Source of the DNA: Solen grandis
Taxonomy: Eukaryota; Mollusca; Bivalvia; Adapedonta; Solenidae
Reading direction: 5' to 3'
DNA: 64,000 nucleotides
Assembly: GCA_021229015.1 (NCBI GenBank)
Contig: CM037783.1
Coordinates: 28,962,605-29,026,604 of the forward strand
This document shows positions 19,872 through 29,713 of the stretch, piece after piece. The notes under the pieces were generated by a model, which made no database searches, was not told the origin of the DNA, and saw only the letters and a program-made list of their open reading frames with translations. The translations under genes and the position numbers were made by a program. Positions within the stretch are counted from its first letter, which is position 1, and each line of letters starts with the position of its first letter.

Positions 19872-20454
19872 TTAGCTCACCTGAGCATGTAGTGCTCATG
19901 TGAGCTTTTAGGATCGATGGCCCTGGGGTCAAAATTGGCCCCGCCCTAGGGGTCACTTGATTTTACAGACTTATTTAGGAAAAACTAGAAAATCTTCTTG
20001 TCAGAAACAACAAGGCCTAGAGTTTAGATATTTGGTATGTAACATGGCCTAGTGAACTTCTACCAAGTTGTTCAAATCATGACCCTTGGGTCAAAATTGA
20101 CCCTACCCTAGGGGTCACTTGATTTTACATAGACTTGTATAGGAAAACCTCAAAAGATCTTCTCAGAAACACAAAGCCTGGAGTTAAGATGTTTACTAGT
20201 AGACCTCAACCAAATCTGTTTAAATCATGGCCCTGGTGTCAAAATTGACCCCGTCCCAGGGGTTACTTGATTTTATATAGACTTATTAGAGCTATCAGAC
20301 CTTCAAAAAATTTGGATGGCAGGTACAGTTTTTGCGTGGTAGATGATCTTGCTGTATTTCTGCATGGATTATGTATTCAGTATGACTCATAATACAATAA
20401 TGAAGGCAATGTTTCTCAGATGAGCGATTCAGGGCCATTTTTGCCCTCTTGTTT
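19872..20454 (+). mobile_element. Family F noncoding element, complete copy
   Basis: It begins with a hairpin at 19874-19906 (agctcacctgagca ... tgctcatgtgagct). It continues with about three ~140-170-bp units containing 'tcaaaattg.cccc.ccc.aggggt.acttgatttta'. It ends with a hairpin at 20431-20446 (agggc...gccct) and cttgttt. No coding capacity. This kind of 'TTAGCTCACCTGAGC' repeat is abundant in bivalve genomes. Confidence 0.8.
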
Positions 20455-20594
20455 GTTAACTGTTAACCTGGCGAAAAGATTCGAACATTTAATACATAGA
20501 CTGCTCTGTTGAATATATAAAACCATATCAGCCAAAAGCATAAACTTTATCACTTAAAAATAAGGCTCGCGGATGGTTGGCTAGTTTTTGTTTA

Positions 20595-20695
20595 AAGCAG
20601 ATTACACACAGGGATCACTTTTCTGTCGTCTGTCTGTCACACTTCAGCAGGTGACACGTGTGTTCCAAAGAATACTCTTGTTTTGTAAAGTCTGC
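20595..20695 (+). repeat. Dispersed repeat 'i', copy 2
   Basis: Same motif order as 14555-14675: acacagggatca, ctgtctgtcacac, ttcagcaggtgacac, gttccaaagaata, ctcttgttttg. Its last bases, ctcttgttt, match the ends of families E and F. Confidence 0.75.
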
Positions 20696-20919
20696 ATAAG
20701 AACACGAGGATGTTTGAATTTTGAAATTTAAATCTAGTTTATGCTGAAGGTTAAACCTTGTAAAATCAAGTAACCTGATCTGTTTTTTTAAAGCTAATGC
20801 TACACTGATGAGCGTTCTAGGGCCACGATGACCCTCTTGTTTTATCCTAGTGAAGTTTTGATGGCTATCATTATGCAAGTACAACTTGAGAATGATATCA
20901 TCAAATGTTTAGTAGGGTT

Positions 20920-22145
20920 ATTATACACCCGAAGGGCGGTATTGTTATGCAACTGGTCGTCTGACCGTCCGTCTGTTAGCAATTTCGTGTCCGCTCTGTA
21001 TCTTAAGAGCCACTTGAAGGAACTTGAAATTATTTATCATAAACGTCAGCCATGCTGAGAGGATGTGCAGAGCGTAGTTTTCGGATGTCTTGGTCCAAGG
21101 TCAAGGTGACACTTGAAGGTCAAATGTCATACTAGAATATTTTGTGTCCGCTCTGTATCTTAAGAACCACTGGAGGGAAATTGAAATTATTTGACAAATG
21201 TAAAGCATACAGAGAGGATGTGTAGTTATCGAATATCTTAATTCGAGGTGAAGGTCACACTTGAAGGTTATATGTTATACTATTATATTGTTAGAATTTT
21301 TTGTGTCCGTTCTGTATCTTAAGAACCACTGGAAGGAAACTGAAATTATATGACAGAAATGTCAACCATACTGAGTGGGTGTGCAGAACGTAGTTTTCGG
21401 ATGTCTTGGATCAAGGTCAAGGTCACACTTGAAGGTCACATATCATACTACTATAATGTTAGAATATTTTGTATCCGCTCTGTATCTCAAGAACCACCGG
21501 AAGGAAATTAAAATTATTTGACAGAAATGCTAAGTGCATAGAGAGGATGTGCAGAGCGTAGTTTTTGGTTGTCTTTGTTCATTGTCAAGGTCACACTCGA
21601 AGGTCACATGTCATACAGTTATAATATTAGATATTATATAACATAATATATAGCATATTTTGTGTCTACGTATCTTAAGAATCACTGGAAGGACACTGAA
21701 ATTATTTGACAAGAAATGTTAACCATACTGAGAGAATGTGCAGAGCGTAGGTTTCGATGTCTTAGTTCAATGACAAGGTCACACTCGACTGTCACGTCAT
21801 ACTGTTAAAATGTTTGAATATTTAGTGTCCACTCAGTTTCTTTAGAACCGCTGGAAGGAAATTATAATTAATTGATAGAATTGTCAACCATACTGAGAGG
21901 ATGTGCACAGCGTAGTTTTCGGATGTCTTGGGTCAAGGTCACACTTGAAGGTCACATGTCATACTGTTATAATGTTCGACTATTTCGTGTCTTCTTTGTA
22001 TCTCTAGAATCACTGGAGCAGATTATTTGCCAGAAATGGCAACCATGCAGAGAGGATGTACAGATCAGATGCAAGTTTCAGCTGTTTTGGGTCAAGGTCA
22101 CAGTATGAAGCAACATGTCATACTGATATAATGCGAAATATTTCT
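20920..22145 (+). repeat. 160-190-bp tandem array, about 7 units (family G)
   Basis: After a head with cccgaagggcgg and ccgtccgtctgt, units start 'gtgtccgctctgtatcttaag' or close variants at about 20987, 21144, 21303, 21471, 21661, 21826 and 21986. Each also holds 'gaggatgtgcagagcgtag' and 'caaggtcacacttgaaggtc'. Copies are diverged from one another. Noncoding; ORFs inside are by-products of the repeat. Confidence 0.9.
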
Positions 22146-22152
22146 GTTTATT

Positions 22153-22225
22153 TGTCCCCTACCAATGTTTACACAAAGGAACTGTAAGTTTGCCTTCCTT
22201 CTCTCTGTCTGTCCGCATCTCCTTA
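22153..22225 (+). repeat. Family I head, decayed copy
   Basis: Reads tgtcccctacc..tgtttacac..aggaactgtaagtttgcc followed by a gtctgtccg stretch. It matches the minus-strand copy at 58381-58459, whose hairpin is intact; here the second arm has decayed. Confidence 0.65.
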
Positions 22226-22565
22226 TTAAAATGCTTCTGTTGATAAAGTGCATTTCCAACAAAACATGAAAATCACATGATAACTTTTGTCATAATTATG
22301 CTGGTAACCGAAAGCTTCTTATAAGGAAGTACTCACAAACTTTAACGTTTTATACAAATGAACATAGTTGTTCATATTACTTCCTGTGCATTGTTTGTCC
22401 TGTTTGGTTTATTTTTTGTTTGTATATATTGTAGGTTTTTCCTTTATACAATTTATGTCCGTGTTATAAAATTCCTGGTTATACATGACCTCGCTGTAAA
22501 TAAGAGGCGTATGACACCAAATTCAGTTACTTTTTCGGATACGCCTTTAGAGGAATTTTAAAGGT

Positions 22566-23545
22566 GGTTATTTCGTTATTAGGAGCGCCTAGGTAGTCAT
22601 GTGGTAAGAAGCACCAAAGTAGCCATGAAAAAAGTCATGTCGCCAGAAACCCCAAAGTAGTCATCTCATTGTTAGGAGCACTTAAGGGTAGTAATGTTGT
22701 TGTTAAGAAACCAAGGTAGTTATGTCAATTACATTTTCGGTACACCTGATAATTATTATGCCCCTGCATCGATAGAGGGGGCGGGGCCATATAGTCTTTG
22801 GTCTGTCTGTTTGTCTGTCTGTCTGTCACAAAACCTTAACCTTGACCATAACACGGAAGTCCTTCCACCTACAGCCTCCAAACTTCACAGTTGCATGCAC
22901 CATGATGAGCTCTACCCGCCAAGTGACCTTGACCTTCAAATGACCTTGAACTCCAAGGTCTCAGGCCCCGGCGGGTCATGGCGTTTATTCGAACGTAGCG
23001 CTTGTTTTCTTGCTGAGTTTAAAGGTTGTAATGTAGTTGTTAGAAGGAGCACCAATGTAGTCATATCGCACCAAGTAATCATATCATTGTTAGAAACACC
23101 AATGTTGTTAGGAACACAAAGGTAGTCGTGTCGATGTTAGGACACCAAGGTAGTCGTGTCGATGTTAGGAGCACAAAGGTAGTCATGTTGTAGGTAGCCA
23201 TCGTTTTAGGAGCACCAAGGTAGTCGTGTCGTTTTTTGGACCACCAAGATAGCCATGTCATTATTAAGAGCAGCCAGGTAGTCGTATTGTTGTTAGGACC
23301 ACCAAGGTTGTCTTATCATTGTGAGGACCACCAAGATAGTAGTGCCGTTGTCAGGAGCACCAAGGTAATCCTGACGGTGTTAGGAGCACCAAGGTAGTCA
23401 GGCAGGTCGACTTTAGGAGCACCGAAGTAGTCATGTCGTTATTAGGACCACAAAGGTAGTTGTGTTGTTATTGGGAAAACGAAGGTAGTCATGCCGTTGT
23501 AAGGAAAACCAAGATAGTTGTGTCTTTGTAAGGAAAATCAAAGAA
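22566..23545 (+). repeat. 28-31-bp minisatellite, split by an insertion
   Basis: Units resemble 'gttaggagcaccaaggtagtcatgtc.tt'. The array runs 22566-22740 and resumes 23025-23545; the interruption is the family H element at 22750-23010. Units vary by substitutions and small indels. Apparent ORFs such as the minus-strand one at 23079-23261 are the repeat read in frame. Confidence 0.9.
22750..23010 (+). mobile_element. Family H noncoding element inserted in the minisatellite
   Basis: The head contains gcccctgcatcgatagaggg plus ggc (22760-22782), which can fold. Then comes a gtctgtctgtctgtctgtca stretch, a noncoding body with 'gtgaccttgaccttcaaatg', and the end gaacgtagcgcttgttttc. It breaks a continuous minisatellite, so it is a later arrival. 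No clear target duplication is visible. Confidence 0.7.
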
Positions 23546-26095
23546 CATGTATATAATAAGGACTGACGACTGACACTTCTTTAATGGATTGGCTCAGTTG
23601 TGCATTTCCGATATTCTTTTATCATGCGTATCTTGCATACATATCCTCCGTTAATTTCTTTCGGAAATATAAATAATAAATATACATCAGTTTTGTCATA
23701 CAGTACAAAATCTTTTTATACCAAAACGAAATTCTTGGGAGAGAATAATGAAAGCACGAGTGCTTACTTTATTTAACATGTGACACATACATGAAGTATA
23801 TGAGTGTACACGGATGCGCCGGGGCAATATTGATTTATATCTTTGTTTTCCTTTAACAATTTCAAAAGATCGATAACGCACTGTTGCTCCGGTTTCTTAC
23901 CGGTACACTTTTCCGAATAGTGACGTATTTATTTCGGGCGTTGGCATAACTTCATCAATAGATATTGTTGATCGTTGAATGTAAACAACATATTACCACT
24001 GATCGTGGAAATCTCAATACCTGATATCCAAATTCAATGCCTCTGGCAGGCAAGCTTTACTTGCACCTGTACAAACCATCGTCGTACAATAGATAAATAT
24101 GCTTGTACGACATGCTCCTCCTGTTTAAGCGTGTGACGGTTTTTACATATCTTACATGAATATAATTTCCAACATTTATGTTTATATGATTATCATTTCA
24201 TTATAGTACATGTACCTACTTTCCGAGCATTCGATTCTCTTCTTTGAAAACCGAAGAACCTCTCATTTTTGTAAAAATGATCGAACGATTAAACATAACT
24301 CTACAACACAGGTAGGCTGAGATTAAGCAAAAGTGTTGAAAATCAATTTGTATCAAAAAATAAATATTTACGGGACACAATAATTGTCTGTGGCATAAAA
24401 ACACAAAAGAGCTAATTTCTCTGTGATGCTGCATAACTGCGGAGGAATATAGTTTGTTTTGATGCAAAGGTGGCTCGTAAATACTTTTGGATAGTAAATA
24501 AGCAGATTTCGGCCATTTTATGGTGTTACAATAACCCACGTAGAAAGCTTGATGTCCGATACAAAACAGTGTGACATGACATGCTTATCCATTTATAATC
24601 ACATCTAGCTATCGACATCAGATACCTCCTGGGGTTGTTTGTTACACTATAACCTCTGACCGAAACCTGTATATCTACTATCCAAAATTAATTACGAGCC
24701 AACTTCTGACCTTTGCACAATTACTTCAATCTATGAATAAAGACTGTACCTACTGAGTATAAATTCAATAAACCGGGATCAAAATTCCAAGCAATGTCTG
24801 TATACCCGCTTTAACATTGCGTTAACAAGGTCGTTACACAAACACACACACACACAAATAAAAACAAAAAACATTTGTTTTAATGAACTGCAAACAATTA
24901 GCACATTGCCACTCTTACTCTCTCTCTATTTCTCTTGCCTCGGTTTATAAGATTTATATCAATATGCATATCTAAATCAAAAGGAAGCAAATCTAAAACA
25001 AACAATCTTTCGTTATTTTATTTAAGTATTTGGCAAAAAATAAGCTACCCAGGAGATCTGCAGCTCGTCAAACATTCACACACAGAAATTGTCTTCAGTG
25101 CCTTCAGCGCTTTGATGATATAAACTGTCACGGCATACAATAATGAACGATAACTCTGCAACGATGCGTAAGCGGGAACATTATCAATTAAGCAAAATTG
25201 TATGACGTAAGCCAGTGGAGTGCAGCTGCTCACGCAAATCTGGCATATAAGATGTCCTTGGATAATCTTATAGGTATAAGACAAATAAAAGTATGTCGTT
25301 CATTGCTCAAAATAAAATGACATATTAGCTACAAGATCCATCGGTAAAACAGTAAGCTATTTGACTTTTTCCTTTACCGTTCCATTTTATGGAGAGAAAA
25401 AAAAAACAACGAGAGGTCAGCTGCTGTATAATTATGTTACTGTATTTTTTTCAGTAGCATCGCAGTCAACCTGTAGAACTGTAAGCGAACCTGATAATAC
25501 ATAGAAGTAATGTTACTACCTTGTGTCTCGCTAGAGCTCGACACGGTAGTAAATCCGTCCCTATATACTCTATGGAGCAGAGCGGTCGTGATTCACAACC
25601 GCTGATTTTTCAAACAGATGAAGCAAAAATATGCAACTAAAAACACATTGGGCTATCTATTGACAATTAATCTCCTACCGCAAAGCGAGAAAAGTATCGT
25701 CAATGTCATTTTCGAAGTTTGTAGGCACTTTTTCTGAAACCGACGTGTGTTATTGTGTTCTAATCTGATCTTCCGGTTTCATTCAACTCGGAAACGAAAT
25801 CCGATGATTTTGAAAATGTTTGTGTATTGAAGGGTTGCAAAGGGTTTTCTTTTGAAAATACGACCAAAATCGGTAACACTTTTATAAGATACACCGATTT
25901 ATAGTTGCAAAATCCGCTGTCAAGCCGTATTTACGAAAATCAATTTTGCTCCAATAAATTATGAACATGGAATCGTAACGTCGGTGGCCCGAAGGATTCG
26001 CCACAAGACGTTTCGACACCGTAACTAGATAATACAGGGAACTTTCGGACCAACTATGTGATGCTGTGATTATAGTAATACTGTTGAAAGAATTT
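23546..26095 (+). other. Stretch with no recognisable gene
   Basis: Both strands were read for conserved protein patterns and none was found. A minus-strand ORF of 107 codons (24216-24539) has no family signature. Sequence 25500-26040 is richer in CG dinucleotides than its surroundings, but nothing shows what it does. Confidence 0.55.
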
Positions 26096-26790
26096 ACATG
26101 ATGAAATAGCTATACATGTTATTCTAATTTCAGCAGGGTAAGCAAAATACGCCCGTCCTGCAATTTTACCAATTGAAGGGTCGTAACTCTGGAGTGCGTG
26201 CCTGGGATATTCTAACTGGTTTAGAGATACTGTGTCAATACACATTGTAACAAGGTTCATAACTCCGGAGAGTCTGGGGCATTCTGGATGGTTATCGAAC
26301 TTGGCCGAGATATCGTGTCCATACACAATGTGACCCAAACTCCACACAGTGATCTCCCATGCAAGCAAAAAAATCACTGCCATCACAAATGTCACTTGTA
26401 ATGGTAAACTAACAAAATGGCGTTTCCGTCTGCTTTCACAACAACAAAAATATTTTTTAAAAATGATTTTTTTACCACGAGGCGATATTTGATGTTTATT
26501 AAAAAAAAACATACTTAGGGATTTGACACTCGCAGTAAAATAATAAAAATTTGGAATAAAGAAAAATTAGCTAAATTCTGTTAATTTTTACTTAAGGTGG
26601 GAGTGATTATCTACAACTGTAAAGGGAGGTAACTACTGCGTGGAGTTCGATTGTGACCAAGTTTGATAAAGATTGGTTCATGTTTGTTAGAGTTGGAGAA
26701 CGAACATTGTTAATTTAGCAATTCTTCATCAATTCAAGGGCCATTACTCCAGAGTGGATGCCGAACGCCGCTAACCCCACACAGGTGAAT
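26096..26790 (+). repeat. Dispersed 'ataactc.gga' repeat cluster
   Basis: Recurring phrases: 'gggtcgtaactctggagtg', 'ggttcataactccggagag', 'gggccattactccagagtgg' and 'gtgaccaagtttgataaaga'. These are characteristic noncoding repeats of bivalve DNA. The 152-codon minus-strand ORF at 26054-26512 runs through them and is probably not a gene. Confidence 0.6.
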
Positions 26791-27041
26791 TCATAAAACG
26801 TACCGTCTTCGACGAGCGTATAAAAATGGTGCACGCATGTAAAACTACAAGGGATATTCGTCAATCCAGGATCCTTGATTTCATAACCACTATGCCCGAA
26901 TTGTTTCACAGTCTCGCTTACAACTCTTGCACAGGAAGTCAGTAAATTATGTGTAATTAGTAAGCTCTTCCACGTCCACATTTTAAGTATAACAAAACTA
27001 TCCTGTTTTAAACACAAGTTCAAATTCCGACGATCATTCAA
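26715..27041 (-). CDS. Unrecognised ORF, doubtful
   Basis: A 108-codon open frame on the minus strand includes five Cys in its second half (…CARV…IPCSFTCVHHFY…FTCVGL…KNC) and a possible internal start at MWTWKS. I recognise no family. Its last ~20 residues come from the dispersed 'aagggccattactccagag' repeat, so the frame is at best a fragment ending in repeat DNA. It may equally be chance. Confidence 0.15.
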   Translation of the reverse strand: MNDRRNLNLCLKQDSFVILKMWTWKSLLITHNLLTSCARVVSETVKQFGHSGYEIKDPGLTNIPCSFTCVHHFYTLVEDGTFYEFTCVGLAAFGIHSGVMALELMKNC

Positions 27042-28090
27042 AGCTTTGACTTACAATACAAGTCCATCCCAGAGATCTTGCCTTCATCCCCTAATATGCA
27101 CTTGCAAAGCTGGATTTATCAGAGTGAAACTGTATGGTCAACAAAACAACATGTCTTGTTACTTGTTTATATGTATAATAGCTTCATATAAATATAAAAT
27201 CATAATTGCCACAGTAAACTAGGACCGATGCTTTGCTGTAATCATGCCATGGAGTAAATCACTGCAAATGCATTTTGGTATCCAAAAATAAGTTTTCTAC
27301 TTTAAGGCACAAAATTGGGTTGGCGATCGCAGCAGAGAGTATTGTGTCCATATATGATCAGAGATGCTCTAGAAATAAATAAAGACGGTAGAGGGTATAA
27401 AAAATGACTGGAGTCAGATGAACGATCACTCAGCGGTTCTAAAAGACCTACTAGTACTTCATGTCACGTGAGCTAAAATGCTGGCAGCGGTGGCATTCAA
27501 AGGGAAACGTTACACTTTGAAATAAATCAGTCAAGTGTACATCGAGATGGGCTCGGACGATACAAATGGACAATGGCTTCCAAGCTGACCCGTGTATTTC
27601 TAGCTTTTACAACTGCCGGGAAATATGCAGGTTTTTATTTCCTCTTTCATATACCTGATGCTAAACTGAACAAAACAAGCTGCATTTACTTCCTTTTGTC
27701 ACAAATCCGTTTTCCTTCCAATATAGAGGGACTTTAGAGAATATAGCGAAACTGTAAGTACAAATGTACATTAGTTTTTAAGGTTTTAAGGTTCTTGGAC
27801 TCTAATGCATGATATTAAGAATCACAAAATAATATTATATACCAAAATTATAATTCATTTGACAAACAATGTAAAATTTTAATGATCTTTACCATCTGAA
27901 ACTTAAGTTATACATTTTTATTTTGAACCACTATTTCTAGCTTGGCGCCGGAAAAAAAGTACAAATATACAGTTTTTATCATAAATTGAGCATAATAATT
28001 ATCAAAATTCTATACACGTTTGAATATTATACAGAAACAGAACTAAGAAGAGACATATTTGTTACAGGTTTCTTTTTTTAAATGTATTTT
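27042..28090 (+). other. Stretch with no recognisable gene
   Basis: AT-rich sequence without conserved coding pattern on either strand; no repeat unit was recognised. Confidence 0.5.
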
Positions 28091-28095
28091 TTTTT

Positions 28096-28380
28096 TCAAA
28101 TATAACTCTATCGGAGCGAGATTCGTGTGAGCGGTTCGGTAGCTCAGTCGCCCTGTAAGCGAAGGGTCCTGGGCTGCACATTTTCCTCACCTGGTTACTT
28201 TTGGCGCCAAGTGTTTGACCGTTACAGTATTATATTGCTTTGGAGAAGTATGTATCAGCCTATAATTAACCCTTATCGGTGAGAGATTTGTGCAAGAGGT
28301 CCGCTGGCTTTGTCGGTAGATCACACGCCCTATAAGCGCGTCCCGGTCTGGCTGCAAATTTTTCTCACCTGGTTATAAAT
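28096..28380 (+). repeat. SINE-D, two decayed tandem copies
   Basis: Copy 1 (28096-28262) has 'ggtagctcagtcgccctgta' and 'agggtcctgggctgcacatt'. Copy 2 (28268-28380) has 'tcggtagatcacacgcccta' and 'cggtctggctgcaaattttt'. Both continue tctcacctggtta. These are remnants of a tRNA-headed SINE (A-box-like tagctcagt). Both lack an intact B box, so internal Pol III transcription is unlikely. Confidence 0.65.
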
Positions 28381-28619
28381 ACTTAAGCTCTACTTGTTTA
28401 ACAATGTTTATAAAAATACTGAATCCTTGAAAACATTCTGTCTGTAACATATTATAAGTACAACTATTGGACTGAAATCAAAATGTGTTGCAATTATTCA
28501 GAGTTTAATTAGTTTCATTATTCGTGTGATGTTGCAGAACAGTGCACGGTGTTGAGTTTGGATGCTCAGTAATCTAATCACGAAGGTCGTACACCAAAGT
28601 GATTCATTGTAATTCATCC

Positions 28620-28800
28620 GCAGCCAATTGTATAAACCTTGGTTAAAATAACCCTATGTTAACAGCTAACCCATGGTTATCTTTTAACCAAGTTGGTTAC
28701 TTAACCACCCTGGTTATCCTCTTGTATAAAACAGCATAACCACTGGGTTAGTTAACCATGATTTTTGTTTTAACCTTTGGTTAAAATAACCAATTAAACC
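28620..28800. repeat. GGTTA/TAACC inverted-repeat cluster
   Basis: About a dozen ggtta or taacc words in 180 bp, many arranged as palindromes (ccttggttaaaataaccc; ctttggttaaaataaccaa). The phrase 'ttgtataaa' occurs twice. It may be a MITE-like fragment; no clear ends are visible. Confidence 0.55.
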
Positions 28801-29713
28801 TTCCCATCATGCAATAATCCGCTCATCCGGTACTGTATATAGACAGACGATATATCGATCTATAAAATAAAATGGAACTCATCGCAGAAAAAAAAAGATC
28901 CCGATCTAAAAATTTCTCAGTAAGTGAAATGACAGTGATCACTGAACAGATGAAAGAACACGGCTGGGTTCTGAAAGCCAAACACTCAAGCGGTGGTGAC
29001 TGTATAGTTACGAAACGTATGCAGGAAGATAGGTGGAAGTCGTAATTGTAATTCATATGAACGCAGCATCGTGCATTATTCTGCGATATAGCAAGAAAAA
29101 CGAAACTCTCTTTCCTTTCTAACATGTTTACGAGACTGCAGTTTTTAACAGTGACACAAATGTGTCGGTTTACCTTAGTACGCTTTAATTTACGACTCAT
29201 ATGACGATATATACGTTATTTTTTTAATTTTTGAACCGTGCATATATTGAAAAATAACGCACGCTTCAAGCCTTCTATATGTCTGTAAAGCATATTTCTT
29301 ATCGGGTTAGAATTTTGAAGGAGTTAACCACGGCGTTTAGGCCAGTAGAGCAAATACCTAAAATAAAATGTTATTTTACCTTGGTACATGGCCCTTAACA
29401 TCTACACAAATTATGGAAATAAAAATAAATACCTTTTTCTTTCTAAATCTAATCTGAGTGATGTAGGAAAAATGGAAAGAGGGAAAAAAAAGAACAATTG
29501 TTTGCCCCTATTTGGATATTAAAAGCAGTTGACAGTAATTTTAGCATATGTATGGATGCTCTTCAATAATTAACTATTTTTCTGTATTAACTTTATTATT
29601 TTTTTGACAGGAATACATAAGGATGAGTATAATGCGTTAAAACACTACATTTTGTAATTAAGAAAATATCATAATAGCAGTAATTCCAATTTCAGAATAA
29701 CCTTTGGTACAGA
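28801..29713 (+). other. Upstream region of the orphan membrane-protein gene
   Basis: No gene recognised. A candidate 3' splice site (ttccaatttcag, ending 29695) lies 18 nt before the start codon at 29714, so a noncoding first exon upstream is likely. The minus-strand 125-codon ORF at 28823-29200 has no signature. Confidence 0.4.

Larger units (their letters stand above)
18880..20842 (+). mobile_element. Family F element with another F element nested in it (inferred)
   Basis: The head ttttagctcaccagagcac lies at 18880. About three units of ~150-170 bp follow (shared 'ctctgaaacca..ggt.agaatt' and 'attgctaaaatga..ttgattcctt', near 18975, 19120, 19270). The tail agggcc.....ccctcttgtttt is at 20818-20842. 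Between them lie repeat j (19500-19740), a complete F copy (19872-20454) and repeat i (20595-20695). Head and tail match the inner F copy, so I infer one older element interrupted by later insertions. Individual blocks are seen; their joining is inference. Confidence 0.5.

Noticed and set aside
23079..23261. Minus-strand repeat-rich ORF
   Set aside because: Lies inside the 28-31-bp minisatellite.
26054..26512. 152-codon minus-strand ORF with a hydrophobic start
   Set aside because: It runs through dispersed 'ataactc.gga' repeats, and no conserved protein pattern is visible.
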